From NCBI GenBank assembly GCA_009731375.1, contig BJOX01000021.1:772421-836420 (forward strand): DNA of 64,000 nucleotides, given 5' to 3'. The notes beneath the pieces were generated by a model. The model saw only the letters and a program-made list of their open reading frames with translations. It searched no databases and was not told the DNA's origin. The stretch comes from Paulinella micropora. Its lineage: Eukaryota; Cercozoa; Imbricatea; Euglyphida. Positions 1 through 8,271 of the stretch are shown here, piece by piece. Position 1 is the stretch's first letter, and each line of letters starts with the position of its first letter. The position numbers were made by a program, and so were the translations under genes.

Positions 1-1
1 A

Positions 2-97
2 AAAACGTGTATCCTCGGATCTATCACCCTGAAAATCGAGAAAACTATTTGCTTGCACAGCACAGCTTGCAGCACTGCCCGGCCTGCGAGTGTCTAG
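2..97 (+). pseudogene. 3' end of a duplicated gene (copy of 6100-6195)
   Basis: The first 97 bases match the last codons and stop of the broken gene at 5689-6195. The reading frame runs from the window edge to a TAG at 95-97 and includes the motif CILGSITLKIEKTICL. Only this tail is present, so it is a partial copy or the end of a gene whose start lies outside the window. Function unknown. Confidence 0.55.
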
Positions 98-385
98 CGC
101 ATTCCGCGGGGTTGTAATCTTGCGTGAAATTAAAAGCTTGCTGCTGACAGGTGACGACACGGGGTTACGACGGTATTTCTACAAGCCGGGTCGCATGCGA
201 TCATCGGCTGTTATGAAAATCGATGGGATTTGTTGTAATTTTGAATTTTCTGTAAACCGTCTTCTTAATAGCTTTGTATCCTCATTTGATTAAAATTTTT
301 TTTATGTTGTCAAAGACTTTGTCGAGCTATTAAAACATATTTTAATGATAAAAAGAACCGGACAGGCCCGGGGGGGCAAGCCCTG
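98..385. repeat. Dispersed repeat R1, copy 1
   Basis: AT-rich 3'-flanking segment containing ATTAAAATTTTTTTTATG and TTTTAATGATAAAAAG, ending in a GGCCCGGGGGGGCAAGCCC hairpin-like end. Near-identical copies lie at 6196-6478, 16044-16205 and 24650-24722. It follows the same gene tail in copies 1 and 2, so it is probably a duplicated 3' UTR and polyadenylation region. Confidence 0.8.
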
Positions 386-653
386 CCCGAGGTGGACAGC
401 GCCAAGACTTGCTGGAAGGTGACTAGCCGCTCGCGCTCGGCTTGGGGGGACTGCTACCACGACGCCAGAGGGATTAATAGGTTTCTGTCAACGTTTTTCA
501 GCCCGAGCTTCACTCGGAAGAGATCGGGGGCCGGGGAAGGGGGGAGGGGGACGGGAGGAGAAAGCGGGGAGGGGGGAACGGCGAGGGGGAAAACGGGGGG
601 GGTGGGGGGGGGAGCGTTCCCCCCCCCCCCCCCCCCCCCCCCCNNNNNNNNNN

Positions 654-685
<32 letters not shown>

Positions 686-960
686 CCCCCCCCCCCCCCC
701 CCTCCCCCGGTGACTTTCTTTTCCCTGGGGAGAGTTTTTCCCCCTCGGGGGACATTCCTTTTTCCGGAGGGAGTTTCCCCCCCCCGGGGATGTCCCTTCT
801 GCTCCTCCCGCACGCGCTTTCAAGGAGGACCTGCTTCGGCCGCCCCAAAGGCTGCTCCAGCGCTATTTATTTTGTGTTTTTCAGCGCTTCAAGGGGGGTG
901 TGTACCGCTGGCAGGCGACCATCGTCTGACATGAAACCGTCTTCTTAATAGCGGTGTGTC
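386..960. repeat. Mosaic of repeats R2 and R3 around a 10-N gap
   Basis: No credible gene. Bases 390-520 may be an anonymous coding fragment (frame with DSAKTCWKVTSRSRSAWGD). From 525 the sequence is G-rich, then C-run, 10 N (644-653), G-run. 710-795 is a short array of the GGGGA/TTTTTCCCC tandem repeat (R2). 797-935 is unit R3 (CTCCTCCCGCACGCGC...), also at 14590, 16358 and 23412. Confidence 0.6.
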
Positions 961-1157
961 CTCAGTCGCTAGGTCTGATGTATGCTTTCTTCAAGAAAAA
1001 GAATTTTAATAAAGGTTTGACAAACTCAATGTGCTTTGGCATACTAAATGCCTCAACCAGCGGATTTTGTCTCAGGGTGGCAGGTGGTAGAAAACAAGCA
1101 GAAGGGGGGTAGGGGAGGGAAGAGGGGGCACCGTCCCCCTTAGGGTTTCTCGTCCCC

Positions 1158-1216
<59 letters not shown>

Positions 1217-1300
1217 NNNNNNNNNNCACCCCGCTGGCGCGGGCTGGAATGGAGAAAAAGGGTTGTTCAAGAAGAAGATTCTTCGATAAAGATTTTCTTG
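961..1300. repeat. Repeat R4, C-run, gap and GC hairpin
   Basis: 971-1058 is unit R4 (GTATGCTTTCTTCAAGAAAA ... TTTAATAAAGGTTTGACAAA), also at 14770-14863, 23590-23674 and 25744-25787. This copy ends at CAACCAG and then continues with unrelated sequence, whereas two other copies continue there with the right end of the Fanzor element, so it may be an unoccupied site. A long C-run and 10 N (1217-1226) follow, then a GC hairpin at 1227-1247. Confidence 0.65.
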
Positions 1301-1343
1301 ATTAATAAATCTAACCTTGTGAACGCAAAGCTTCAGAGAATTC

Positions 1344-1586
1344 TTAGATGGTGTGCGGGCTGCCCATGCTGTTTCGGGCCAGCTGTGTGCGTTCGCTTGC
1401 TACTTGCTCATATTCTGCCGTGCCCTGGCGCACCAAGCCGCTCGGCTCGTCAAGTGGGTACAGATACATGTCGGCCCCCAGCACCTCTGCCCCCAAGGTT
1501 GCCTCCAACTCCGATTTGCGTTGCAGCTCGTCACCCAACGCCCAGCGGTTCTTGGCCACGAGGGCTGCTGCCTCCTCGTGACTCAC
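1344..1586 (-). CDS. Possible frameshifted C-terminal extension of the upstream gene
   Basis: An 80-codon frame directly downstream of the 1591-2610 gene and one base out of phase with it. It has no ATG (first usable codon GTG) but reads like real protein (EEAAALVAKNRWALGDELQR). The two frames meet at a run of six A in the coding strand, so it may be the true C-terminus of the neighbour separated by an indel, or a decayed remnant. No homology recognised. Confidence 0.35.
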   Translation of the reverse strand: MSHEEAAALVAKNRWALGDELQRKSELEATLGAEVLGADMYLYPLDEPSGLVRQGTAEYEQVASERTQLARNSMGSPHTI

Positions 1587-1590
1587 CGTG

Positions 1591-2610
1591 TCAAGATTGA
1601 AATTTTTTCAGAATTGCAAGCAGTGAAGTCGCTTTGCTGAGCTGCTTTTCTTTTTCTTTGATTTCGCCTTGCAGGTCAGTTAGCCTTTGCTCGTCAGTTG
1701 TGACAGGGGCATTGGACGACTCCATCCATCCGAAGTTGATATTAGCGTCCCCATCGTTCCTTTCTTCTATTTGTTTCTTTTTTTGTTTCAAGTTCTGTAG
1801 CTCTTGTTGGAGAAGCCTCGATTTGTCGGTTAAGCTGTCGAATGTATCGGCACGCCCCTTTGGTTCTAGAAGCTGTCCAACATATTCAAGTAGCAGCTTT
1901 TGCTCAGCCAGCCTCGACGGTAGTTCGTCGGGAGATTTGGCCTCTTTCAACAAACTCTGGCATTGTAGCGCGATCTTGACGTGTAAGTCGATTGCGTGTT
2001 GAAGTTGCAGCAGATTTTGCTTGGGCTCTGTCTTTTGGATGTAAAAAACACGGTCTTTCAAGTCCGATCCGGCTGCGATGATGTGAGTAAAAGCTGTGAA
2101 GCTGGCGGGAAGTTCGGCGGGCTGTATTTTCTGTGTTATTTCTCGATAGACGACAAGAGGATTGTCCTTCGTCTTGTCCCTGATAAAACTATCCCACAAC
2201 TCCCTTTTTTGTAAACCTTTATGTTGCTCGCTGAATTGGGTAAGCCTTGCCGCCAGACAATCCACGTCATACGACTTTTTTAGTGCTCTACTATATGGGT
2301 TTGCTATGATACAAAATACGCCCTTTTTGTCTAATATTTGCTGCAGTGCAATCGTCGGATCTTCTGTTTGGGCAAGATTCCCCACGAACTGTGTGAGGAA
2401 ATCCTCCAGTTTTATAACAAACATGGCTTGGAAAAGCAGAAAATCGGATCTAAATAGATCACTATATTTCTGTAAAATCTGCCGCCAACGGGGAATGTCG
2501 TCTCCTTCGTAGTTCTCGAGCTTTTTCAACTCTGCTACTGTAGACACTGGCAGCTGTAGTGGTTGGGTTTGCTTGCATTTTGGGCAATTTGTGGGCACGC
2601 TTTGCGCCAT
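1591..2610 (-). CDS. Orphan coiled-coil protein with an N-terminal CxxC pair
   Basis: A 339-residue protein starting at a clear ATG. It begins MAQSVPTNCPKCKQTQPLQ; the CPKC pair could be half of a zinc ribbon. The middle is soluble and mixed in composition, and the last third (from about residue 235) is charged and heptad-like with runs of K, E and Q, predicting a coiled coil. No membrane segment or signal peptide is evident. It is followed by a possible frameshifted extension and preceded by a 314-base gap. I do not recognise the family. Confidence 0.75.
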   Translation of the reverse strand: MAQSVPTNCPKCKQTQPLQLPVSTVAELKKLENYEGDDIPRWRQILQKYSDLFRSDFLLFQAMFVIKLEDFLTQFVGNLAQTEDPTIALQQILDKKGVFCIIANPYSRALKKSYDVDCLAARLTQFSEQHKGLQKRELWDSFIRDKTKDNPLVVYREITQKIQPAELPASFTAFTHIIAAGSDLKDRVFYIQKTEPKQNLLQLQHAIDLHVKIALQCQSLLKEAKSPDELPSRLAEQKLLLEYVGQLLEPKGRADTFDSLTDKSRLLQQELQNLKQKKKQIEERNDGDANINFGWMESSNAPVTTDEQRLTDLQGEIKEKEKQLSKATSLLAILKKFQS

Positions 2611-2672
2611 TCTCTTTTACTTTATTGGGTTTAATGAGGGCTGCCCTTGCTCTTTTCTTCTTCCTCCCCCCC

Positions 2673-2986
2673 NNNNNNNNNNNNNNNNNNNNNNNNNNNN
2701 NNNNNNNNNNNNNNNNNNNNNNNNNNNNNNNNNNNNNNNNNNNNNNNNNNNNNNNNNNNNNNNNNNNNNNNNNNNNNNNNNNNNNNNNNNNNNNNNNNNN
2801 NNNNNNNNNNNNNNNNNNNNNNNNNNNNNNNNNNNNNNNNNNNNNNNNNNNNNNNNNNNNNNNNNNNNNNNNNNNNNNNNNNNNNNNNNNNNNNNNNNNN
2901 NNNNNNNNNNNNNNNNNNNNNNNNNNNNNNNNNNNNNNNNNNNNNNNNNNNNNNNNNNNNNNNNNNNNNNNNNNNNNNNNNNNNNN
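2673..2986. other. Assembly gap of 314 N flanked by C-runs
   Basis: Unresolved sequence with C-runs on both sides. Apparent ORFs crossing it are proline-rich artefacts of the C-runs. Confidence 0.95.
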
Positions 2987-3087
2987 CCCCCCCCCTTTTT
3001 CCCCCCCCCCCCCCCCCCGTTTCCCCCTCTCCCCCGCGCGCTGGCGTACCAGCTAGGTGTAAGTTTTCTGCTACGGCCTAGACGTCA

Positions 3088-3242
3088 ATCGCGATCCCCC
3101 TGGTCGGCCTCTACTGGTACCGGAAGGCGGAAGGATATAGCTAAGACAGATCATGAGCAAGCGGCGTACTGGCTCTCTCGGGCGGCCGAGCTTGGCAGCT
3201 CGTTTGCACAGGGAGAACTGGCTTGTATGTGTGCCGGAAGAC
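3088..3242 (+). pseudogene. Sel1-like repeat fragments, frameshifted
   Basis: Two pieces of Sel1-type tetratricopeptide-like repeats lie in different frames: GLYWYRKAE followed by a stop, then HEQAAYWLSRAAELGSSFAQ in the next frame. Sel1 repeats mediate protein-protein contacts and typically show the A-x-YWYRKAAEQG pattern seen here. There is no start codon and the fragment runs straight into the 3' end of the convergent kinase-like gene. A truncated, broken relic, related to the Sel1 pieces at 5026-5099 and 7972-8271. Confidence 0.6.
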
Positions 3243-4658
3243 TCATTGGTTTTTTCTGCGCTTGTTTGCGGGCGACGACACTGGACTCACAGAACCGCCC
3301 GCGCAACTGGCCTCTGAAAGTTGCCCGGCAAAGGCGGCGGCGAGGGCTAGCTGCAAAACCTCAAGGGCCAGATAGCGTAGCAATGTAATGTCCTTAATAA
3401 ACTGGACTGTTCCCTGCAGAAAATGAAATTTACGGCAGTCACTGTATCTTAGCAACTTTTGCTTCTGCAGGTAGGATTCAGCCAGCGTAATGTTTTCATT
3501 GAGCTCCTTGTGCCAAACAGACATGTTGCAGGGCCATACCGCCTTTGCTTGCTGCAAGTAATCAAATACAGAAAACAAGGGACCAATCTTGGTGTTCTCT
3601 AGGTCGGCCCACCACAGCGCGCACGCCAGCAACAATTCCTTCTTCGTGGGCGCCTCTGATATTCGGAGAATTTGTTTTAGCCGATCGTAGGGTATATCCG
3701 GCAAAAATGTTCTTTTCCAGGCCTGTGTCTGAATCCAAGAACTCGTGTACACTGCCCAGCAGCACACGCGGTTGCTGAAGTCTACCACTTCTCTGACTAG
3801 TACTTTTTTTTTTCGCAGGCTGGCCCTTGTGTGATCTAGAAATTCACAAATTTGTATGTGCCTCCGTGGTTTGGGCTCGAGCTTCAGCACCGCCAGGCGT
3901 TTGTGGTCAAAGTCAATGAAGCGGAACTGCAGTTGTTCGTCCACGAGCACGTTCCACTCCGCCAGGTCCCAGTATAGGATGCAAGCGGCGGCCAACTCAC
4001 CCAAGAACCGGTGCACGTCGCGAGACCAATTGTCCCAGAAATTACTGGGGAATTCAGGCGAATCTTTAGAGAACTGGCCGTCGGTCGGCCGTTTGCCGGC
4101 GTAGGGCATGCAGAACCAATAACTGCTGTCTACCACAAATACGCGTTCTACGGCAGGAACCAGCTCCGGTATGATGTTGCACAAGTGTGCTTGTACCTCC
4201 ACGTCTATCAGTCCCGGCTTTTTCCCGATGCGTTTGAAGACGTGCCAGTTGCTTTTGGATGAACCTTCTGCCTCGGGGTACGCTGGGAAAACATTGTCTT
4301 CGTCCCACTCTTTTTGGCAGTATAATTCTCTAAATTTTTGAAACGCTTTGTGCCTGTAACGTTTGCATTTAAATTCGGGGATCGGGTCATTTACCTGGTA
4401 TAATTCCGGCTCTTTGGCTGACAGCTTCGGCTCTTTGCCCTCTTGTGCAATATGTACAGCATCCATCTTCAGCGGCTTACATACCGTTTCTCCGTCAGTC
4501 TCGGTCAATTTGTCCAGCTCCGACAAGACTTTGTCAGTGATGACCTTTTTGTTCTTTTCCAACGTCTCTGCCAAGTGTTGCAGCAAATCCCCTACGCCTC
4601 GGGGCCGGTGGTGACGAGGGCAGAAGATTGCGTCAGATGGTAAGTCTGTACCCTGCAT
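3243..4658 (-). CDS. Divergent protein-kinase-like protein with intact catalytic motifs
   Basis: 471 residues from the ATG at 4658 (an in-frame TTG lies 48 bases upstream). Residues 138-260 carry a compact kinase fold: candidate beta-3 lysine K142 (HVFKRI), helix-C glutamate E154, a hinge-like FCMPYAG, the catalytic loop YWDLAEWN (D231, N236) and a metal-binding FIDFDH in place of DFG (D249). The C-lobe contains VREVVDFSNR and LACALWWADL, shared with the relatives at 30635-31831 and 62484-63126. The tail is basic (NKRRKNQ). The family is inferred from motifs and internal paralogy; substrate unknown. It is the only complete copy in this window keeping D, N and D. Its last 95 bases are identical to the end of the pseudogene at 11286-12048. 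Confidence 0.65.
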   Translation of the reverse strand: MQGTDLPSDAIFCPRHHRPRGVGDLLQHLAETLEKNKKVITDKVLSELDKLTETDGETVCKPLKMDAVHIAQEGKEPKLSAKEPELYQVNDPIPEFKCKRYRHKAFQKFRELYCQKEWDEDNVFPAYPEAEGSSKSNWHVFKRIGKKPGLIDVEVQAHLCNIIPELVPAVERVFVVDSSYWFCMPYAGKRPTDGQFSKDSPEFPSNFWDNWSRDVHRFLGELAAACILYWDLAEWNVLVDEQLQFRFIDFDHKRLAVLKLEPKPRRHIQICEFLDHTRASLRKKKVLVREVVDFSNRVCCWAVYTSSWIQTQAWKRTFLPDIPYDRLKQILRISEAPTKKELLLACALWWADLENTKIGPLFSVFDYLQQAKAVWPCNMSVWHKELNENITLAESYLQKQKLLRYSDCRKFHFLQGTVQFIKDITLLRYLALEVLQLALAAAFAGQLSEASCAGGSVSPVSSPANKRRKNQ

Positions 4659-4867
4659 TTTCGGAAGGGCAAGCGGCGAAAGGGAAAAATGGTCCTTCTG
4701 CCGCAATTGTGTGGTTTTCCTCTCCGTTTTTTTTTTGTTTCCTATTTTTTACAATCTGTCGTTTTTCTCCGTGCAGGGCGGCACCTTCTCCTCACCTTTT
4801 TGTTTTAACCTCACACATCCTCTCCCCCCCCCCTCCCCCCCCTCTCTCTCCAAAACAGGCAAGAAAT
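4659..4867. other. Intergenic, pyrimidine-rich
   Basis: C/T-rich tracts (4780-4850) upstream of the kinase-like gene. Nothing further recognised. Confidence 0.5.
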
Positions 4868-5099
4868 ATCGTGCCTAACAATATACGGGAGAGTGGCGGC
4901 CGAGGTCTTGAAATACGTCCATCAGGGGAAAACCCGCGTGCAGACCGTCTTGCTCGGCAAAGTCACCAACGAAGCGTTCCAAGAGGCCGTGCTTGCCGCC
5001 TACCTCTGGCAATTTCGGCTGGCTCGCGGCCCTGACCGACGCCCAAATGTGCTTGGCTGACCTGTACCTTTATGGGACAGAGGATGCCCCCCCCCCCCC
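4868..5099 (+). pseudogene. Gene fragments including a Sel1 repeat piece
   Basis: One frame from about 4868 to a TGA at 5058-5060 reads as ordinary protein (RVAAEVLKYVHQGKTRVQTV). In another frame 5026-5090 encodes the Sel1 piece TDAQMCLADLYLYGTEDAP, also found at 7972-8271. The Sel1 piece ends in a run of C at the edge of a 589-base gap. Neither frame has a start codon. Probably remnants of the same Sel1-type gene. Confidence 0.5.
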
Positions 5100-5688
5100 N
5101 NNNNNNNNNNNNNNNNNNNNNNNNNNNNNNNNNNNNNNNNNNNNNNNNNNNNNNNNNNNNNNNNNNNNNNNNNNNNNNNNNNNNNNNNNNNNNNNNNNNN
5201 NNNNNNNNNNNNNNNNNNNNNNNNNNNNNNNNNNNNNNNNNNNNNNNNNNNNNNNNNNNNNNNNNNNNNNNNNNNNNNNNNNNNNNNNNNNNNNNNNNNN
5301 NNNNNNNNNNNNNNNNNNNNNNNNNNNNNNNNNNNNNNNNNNNNNNNNNNNNNNNNNNNNNNNNNNNNNNNNNNNNNNNNNNNNNNNNNNNNNNNNNNNN
5401 NNNNNNNNNNNNNNNNNNNNNNNNNNNNNNNNNNNNNNNNNNNNNNNNNNNNNNNNNNNNNNNNNNNNNNNNNNNNNNNNNNNNNNNNNNNNNNNNNNNN
5501 NNNNNNNNNNNNNNNNNNNNNNNNNNNNNNNNNNNNNNNNNNNNNNNNNNNNNNNNNNNNNNNNNNNNNNNNNNNNNNNNNNNNNNNNNNNNNNNNNNNN
5601 NNNNNNNNNNNNNNNNNNNNNNNNNNNNNNNNNNNNNNNNNNNNNNNNNNNNNNNNNNNNNNNNNNNNNNNNNNNNNNNNNNNNNNNN
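5100..5688. other. Assembly gap of 589 N between a C-run and a G-run
   Basis: Unresolved sequence; flanking homopolymers extend into it from both sides. Confidence 0.95.
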
Positions 5689-6195
5689 GAAGGGGGGGGG
5701 GGGGGGGGGGTTGCGGGGGGGCCTGCCCCCCCGGCGCGAACGGAAGCTCGAGCAGCAAGAGGCGGACGTGCAGCGACGGGCTAAAAGTGCCGCCCAAGCT
5801 AGAATCCAGGCCGAGAGAAGCGAGGAGAGAGCACAGCAAGCCCGCAAGGAACAGGAGCCCTTTCCTTAGTCTGGCAGGAACAGCTGAAAGCAGCAGCCAC
5901 AGCGCCAAATGGCAGAGCAAGCAGCAGTAGCGCTGCCAGCGACGGTGTTGGCAATTGCGTCGTTGATGCAGGAGATATCACGATTTTTGTGCGACAACAC
6001 ACGATCGCGTGCCAAACGCGACGGCGGGCTCCGCTACTGGCGGTGTTTCCGGGCGAGCGCTTGTACCACACTAATGCACAATCCGCTACGTGCTCGGGAA
6101 AAACGTGTATCCTCGGATCTATCACCCTGAAAATCGAGAAAACTATTTGCTTGCACAGCACAGCTTGCAGCACTGCCCGGCCTGCGAGTGTCTAG
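5689..6195 (+). pseudogene. Truncated, frameshifted gene: coiled coil plus a beta-rich C-terminal domain
   Basis: After the gap, one frame encodes a charged coiled coil (ERKLEQQEADVQRRAKSA ...) that stops at 5867-5869. An overlapping frame is open from before that stop to 6195 and reads as a plausible domain (AGDITIFVRQHTIACQTRRR ... GSITLKIEKTICLHS). A single-base shift near 5860 would join them, so this is probably the 3' part of one gene whose 5' end is in the gap. The tail is duplicated at 2-97 and, joined to a Sel1 leader, at 24838-24917. Function unknown. Confidence 0.5.
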
Positions 6196-6478
6196 CGCAA
6201 TCCGCGGGGTTGTAATCTTGCGTGAAATTAAAAGCTTGCTGCTGACAGGTGACGACACGGGGTTACGACGGTATTTCTACAAGCCGGGTCGCATGCGATC
6301 ATCGGCTCTATAAAAATCGATGGGATTTGTTGTGATTTTGAATTTTCTGTAAACCGTCTTCTTAATAGCTTTGTGTCCTCATTTGATTAAAAATTTTTTA
6401 TGTTGTCAAAGACTTTGTCGAGCTATTAAAACATATTTTAATAATGAAAAGAACCTAACAGGCCCGGGGGGGGGGGGC
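6196..6478. repeat. Dispersed repeat R1, copy 2
   Basis: Nearly identical to 98-385, again directly after the same gene tail; ends in a G-run at the edge of a gap (6479-6799). Confidence 0.85.
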
Positions 6479-6799
6479 NNNNNNNNNNNNNNNNNNNNNN
6501 NNNNNNNNNNNNNNNNNNNNNNNNNNNNNNNNNNNNNNNNNNNNNNNNNNNNNNNNNNNNNNNNNNNNNNNNNNNNNNNNNNNNNNNNNNNNNNNNNNNN
6601 NNNNNNNNNNNNNNNNNNNNNNNNNNNNNNNNNNNNNNNNNNNNNNNNNNNNNNNNNNNNNNNNNNNNNNNNNNNNNNNNNNNNNNNNNNNNNNNNNNNN
6701 NNNNNNNNNNNNNNNNNNNNNNNNNNNNNNNNNNNNNNNNNNNNNNNNNNNNNNNNNNNNNNNNNNNNNNNNNNNNNNNNNNNNNNNNNNNNNNNNNNN
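6479..6799. other. Assembly gap of 321 N
   Basis: Flanked by a G-run and a C-run. Confidence 0.95.
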
Positions 6800-6910
6800 C
6801 CCCCCCCCCCCCCCAAAAAAAAAGATTCTCATTTTTCGGTTAATGCAAAAAACAAAAATCACAAGGGATCACACTACTCGGATAAAGAAAAGGGTCTCAG
6901 AATTTTTTGA

Positions 6911-7648
6911 ATGAGTGAGGCTAGCTGGGCTGACTTTGCGCGTTTAAATTTTAAACAGCAGCAAAAAATGTTGTCTGAATTTTTGCACGCCGCGCCTACT
7001 GGAACTCTTCTGGACCCAAAACGTGCTGACATGGCGACCATCGTTCGTGTATTGTCAAGCAGACCCAAAATATCGAACAAGCGCCCTGTCTCCTTTAAGG
7101 TTGATAAGAGCCCCAGCTTTTGTGTAAAAGGCAGGCTCGGTTCGGGGAGCTCGGGAAAGTGCTTTTACTACAAACTCGAGGGATCTGATTGCGAATGGAC
7201 AGATGTAAGTTTCAGAAAGGCCCTGAGCGATTTTCGCAGGAAGACAAGTGTAAGGAATACTAAGCGCTCGCATTCCACCAAGCTATTGCAAAAGCAACAA
7301 ATTGACAGGGCCTTTCGCGAAGAGGTAAATGACCAGATTGCCTCATTCAAGCTGAGAGCTCAGCGCGCGGCGGGTGGTCAACTTACTTCAGCAAAAAGCG
7401 GAAGGGTGCTGCAGTTTAATAAGCAGGCGCAGGTCGATCACGTTATTCCCTTTCATGTCATCAAGGCCCGTTTCTTAGAGCAAGAACATAGCCCGCCACC
7501 AGCTATCCGCTGTGTGAGCGGTACCGCGTGCATTCAGTTCCAAGATAGAGCATATGCGCGGCGCTGGGCTGAGTTTCATCGAAGACATGCTCGTTTGCAG
7601 ATTTTGTCAGCGCATGAAAACTTCGCTAAATCAGGAGGAGTGGAATAG
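6911..7648 (+). CDS. HNH-like endonuclease candidate
   Basis: 245 residues from a clear ATG. The C-terminal part carries QVDHVIPF (D176, H177) and, 50 residues later, LQILSAHENFAKSGG (N237, K240). This matches the arrangement of HNH nucleases of the DH-IIP ... NLQ-L-x-x-EN-x-K type, where the first histidine is the general base and the later N/H binds metal. The N-terminal half is basic and unrecognised. No CxxC zinc knuckle is present, as in many short HNH domains. It stands alone between a gap and a Sel1 fragment. It might be a homing-type or DNA-processing nuclease; that is inference from two motifs. Confidence 0.5.
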   Translation: MSEASWADFARLNFKQQQKMLSEFLHAAPTGTLLDPKRADMATIVRVLSSRPKISNKRPVSFKVDKSPSFCVKGRLGSGSSGKCFYYKLEGSDCEWTDVSFRKALSDFRRKTSVRNTKRSHSTKLLQKQQIDRAFREEVNDQIASFKLRAQRAAGGQLTSAKSGRVLQFNKQAQVDHVIPFHVIKARFLEQEHSPPPAIRCVSGTACIQFQDRAYARRWAEFHRRHARLQILSAHENFAKSGGVE

Positions 7649-7864
7649 GCTGGTTTTCAGACGTGTGTGACGTGGACAAGCTACGCGACCGGGCCCACGG
7701 GCTCGCTAGCTCGGCTCACTATGTGCACAAAAGTAAATTACGTTTTTTTTTTTAATAAAAGAATTTTTTTTTGGGACGAGTATTCTTTTTTAACACGCAA
7801 ACACACTCGCGCGGCAGATCCTGTGACCTCACAAGGAAAAGGGGAGGGGGAGGGAGGCAGGCAC

Positions 7865-7907
<43 letters not shown>

Positions 7908-7971
7908 TTTTTTTTTTTTTTTGNNNNNNNNNNAAGATTTTTGTTTTCTTGTGAGTATTGTGTGCTCTAGT
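7649..7971. other. Intergenic with A/T- and C-runs and a 10-N gap
   Basis: Contains TTTAATAAAAG at about 7750, which may be the polyadenylation signal of the HNH-like gene, a C-run followed by A- and T-runs, and 10 N at 7924-7933. Confidence 0.5.
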
Positions 7972-8271
7972 ATGGTTAGGTCTGGCTACAAGAAGAGCAA
8001 GCGTCGTCGCCACCGTGGGCGTACCATGTTGTCACGTGTGCACGTAGAGGCGGCGCGTGCTGAGAACAGGAGCGCCAGACTTGATCTTTTGCAGGAAGCT
8101 GCTGAGCAAGGCAATACCGACGCCCAAATGTGCTTGGCCGACCTTTACCTTTATGGGACAGAGGGTGCCCCCCCCTGGACCTTGGCAAGGCCGCGTAGCT
8201 TGTGCCGCCAGGGCGCCACGCACAGCCGGCCAAGCTCGAACCGAGCAGCCCCGAAGAAATCGCTAGAGTGA
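7972..8271 (+). pseudogene. N-terminal part of a Sel1-repeat protein, broken at a C-run
   Basis: Starts MVRSGYKKSKRRRHRGR (a basic, nuclear-signal-like leader), then a Sel1 repeat: LDLLQEAAEQGNTDAQMCLA followed by DLYLYGTEGAP. At 8168-8175 a run of C shifts the frame away from the expected PLDLGKAA continuation, which is present one phase off and then meets a TAG. The repeat family is a protein-interaction solenoid; a complete protein would have several units, here there is one. The DNA after the break is shared on the opposite strand with the broken LRR gene. A diverged copy of the leader lies at 24722-24837. Confidence 0.55.

Noticed and set aside
392-1270. Proline/glycine-rich frames crossing gaps
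   Set aside because: They consist of C- and G-runs and unknown bases; the same applies at 2559-3080, 4963-5920, 6371-6910, 19074-19551, 22685-23543 and 24874-25820.
7120-7170. P-loop-like GSGSSGKC in the HNH-like protein
   Set aside because: The last residue is C instead of S/T and there is no Walker B or strand context; probably chance.
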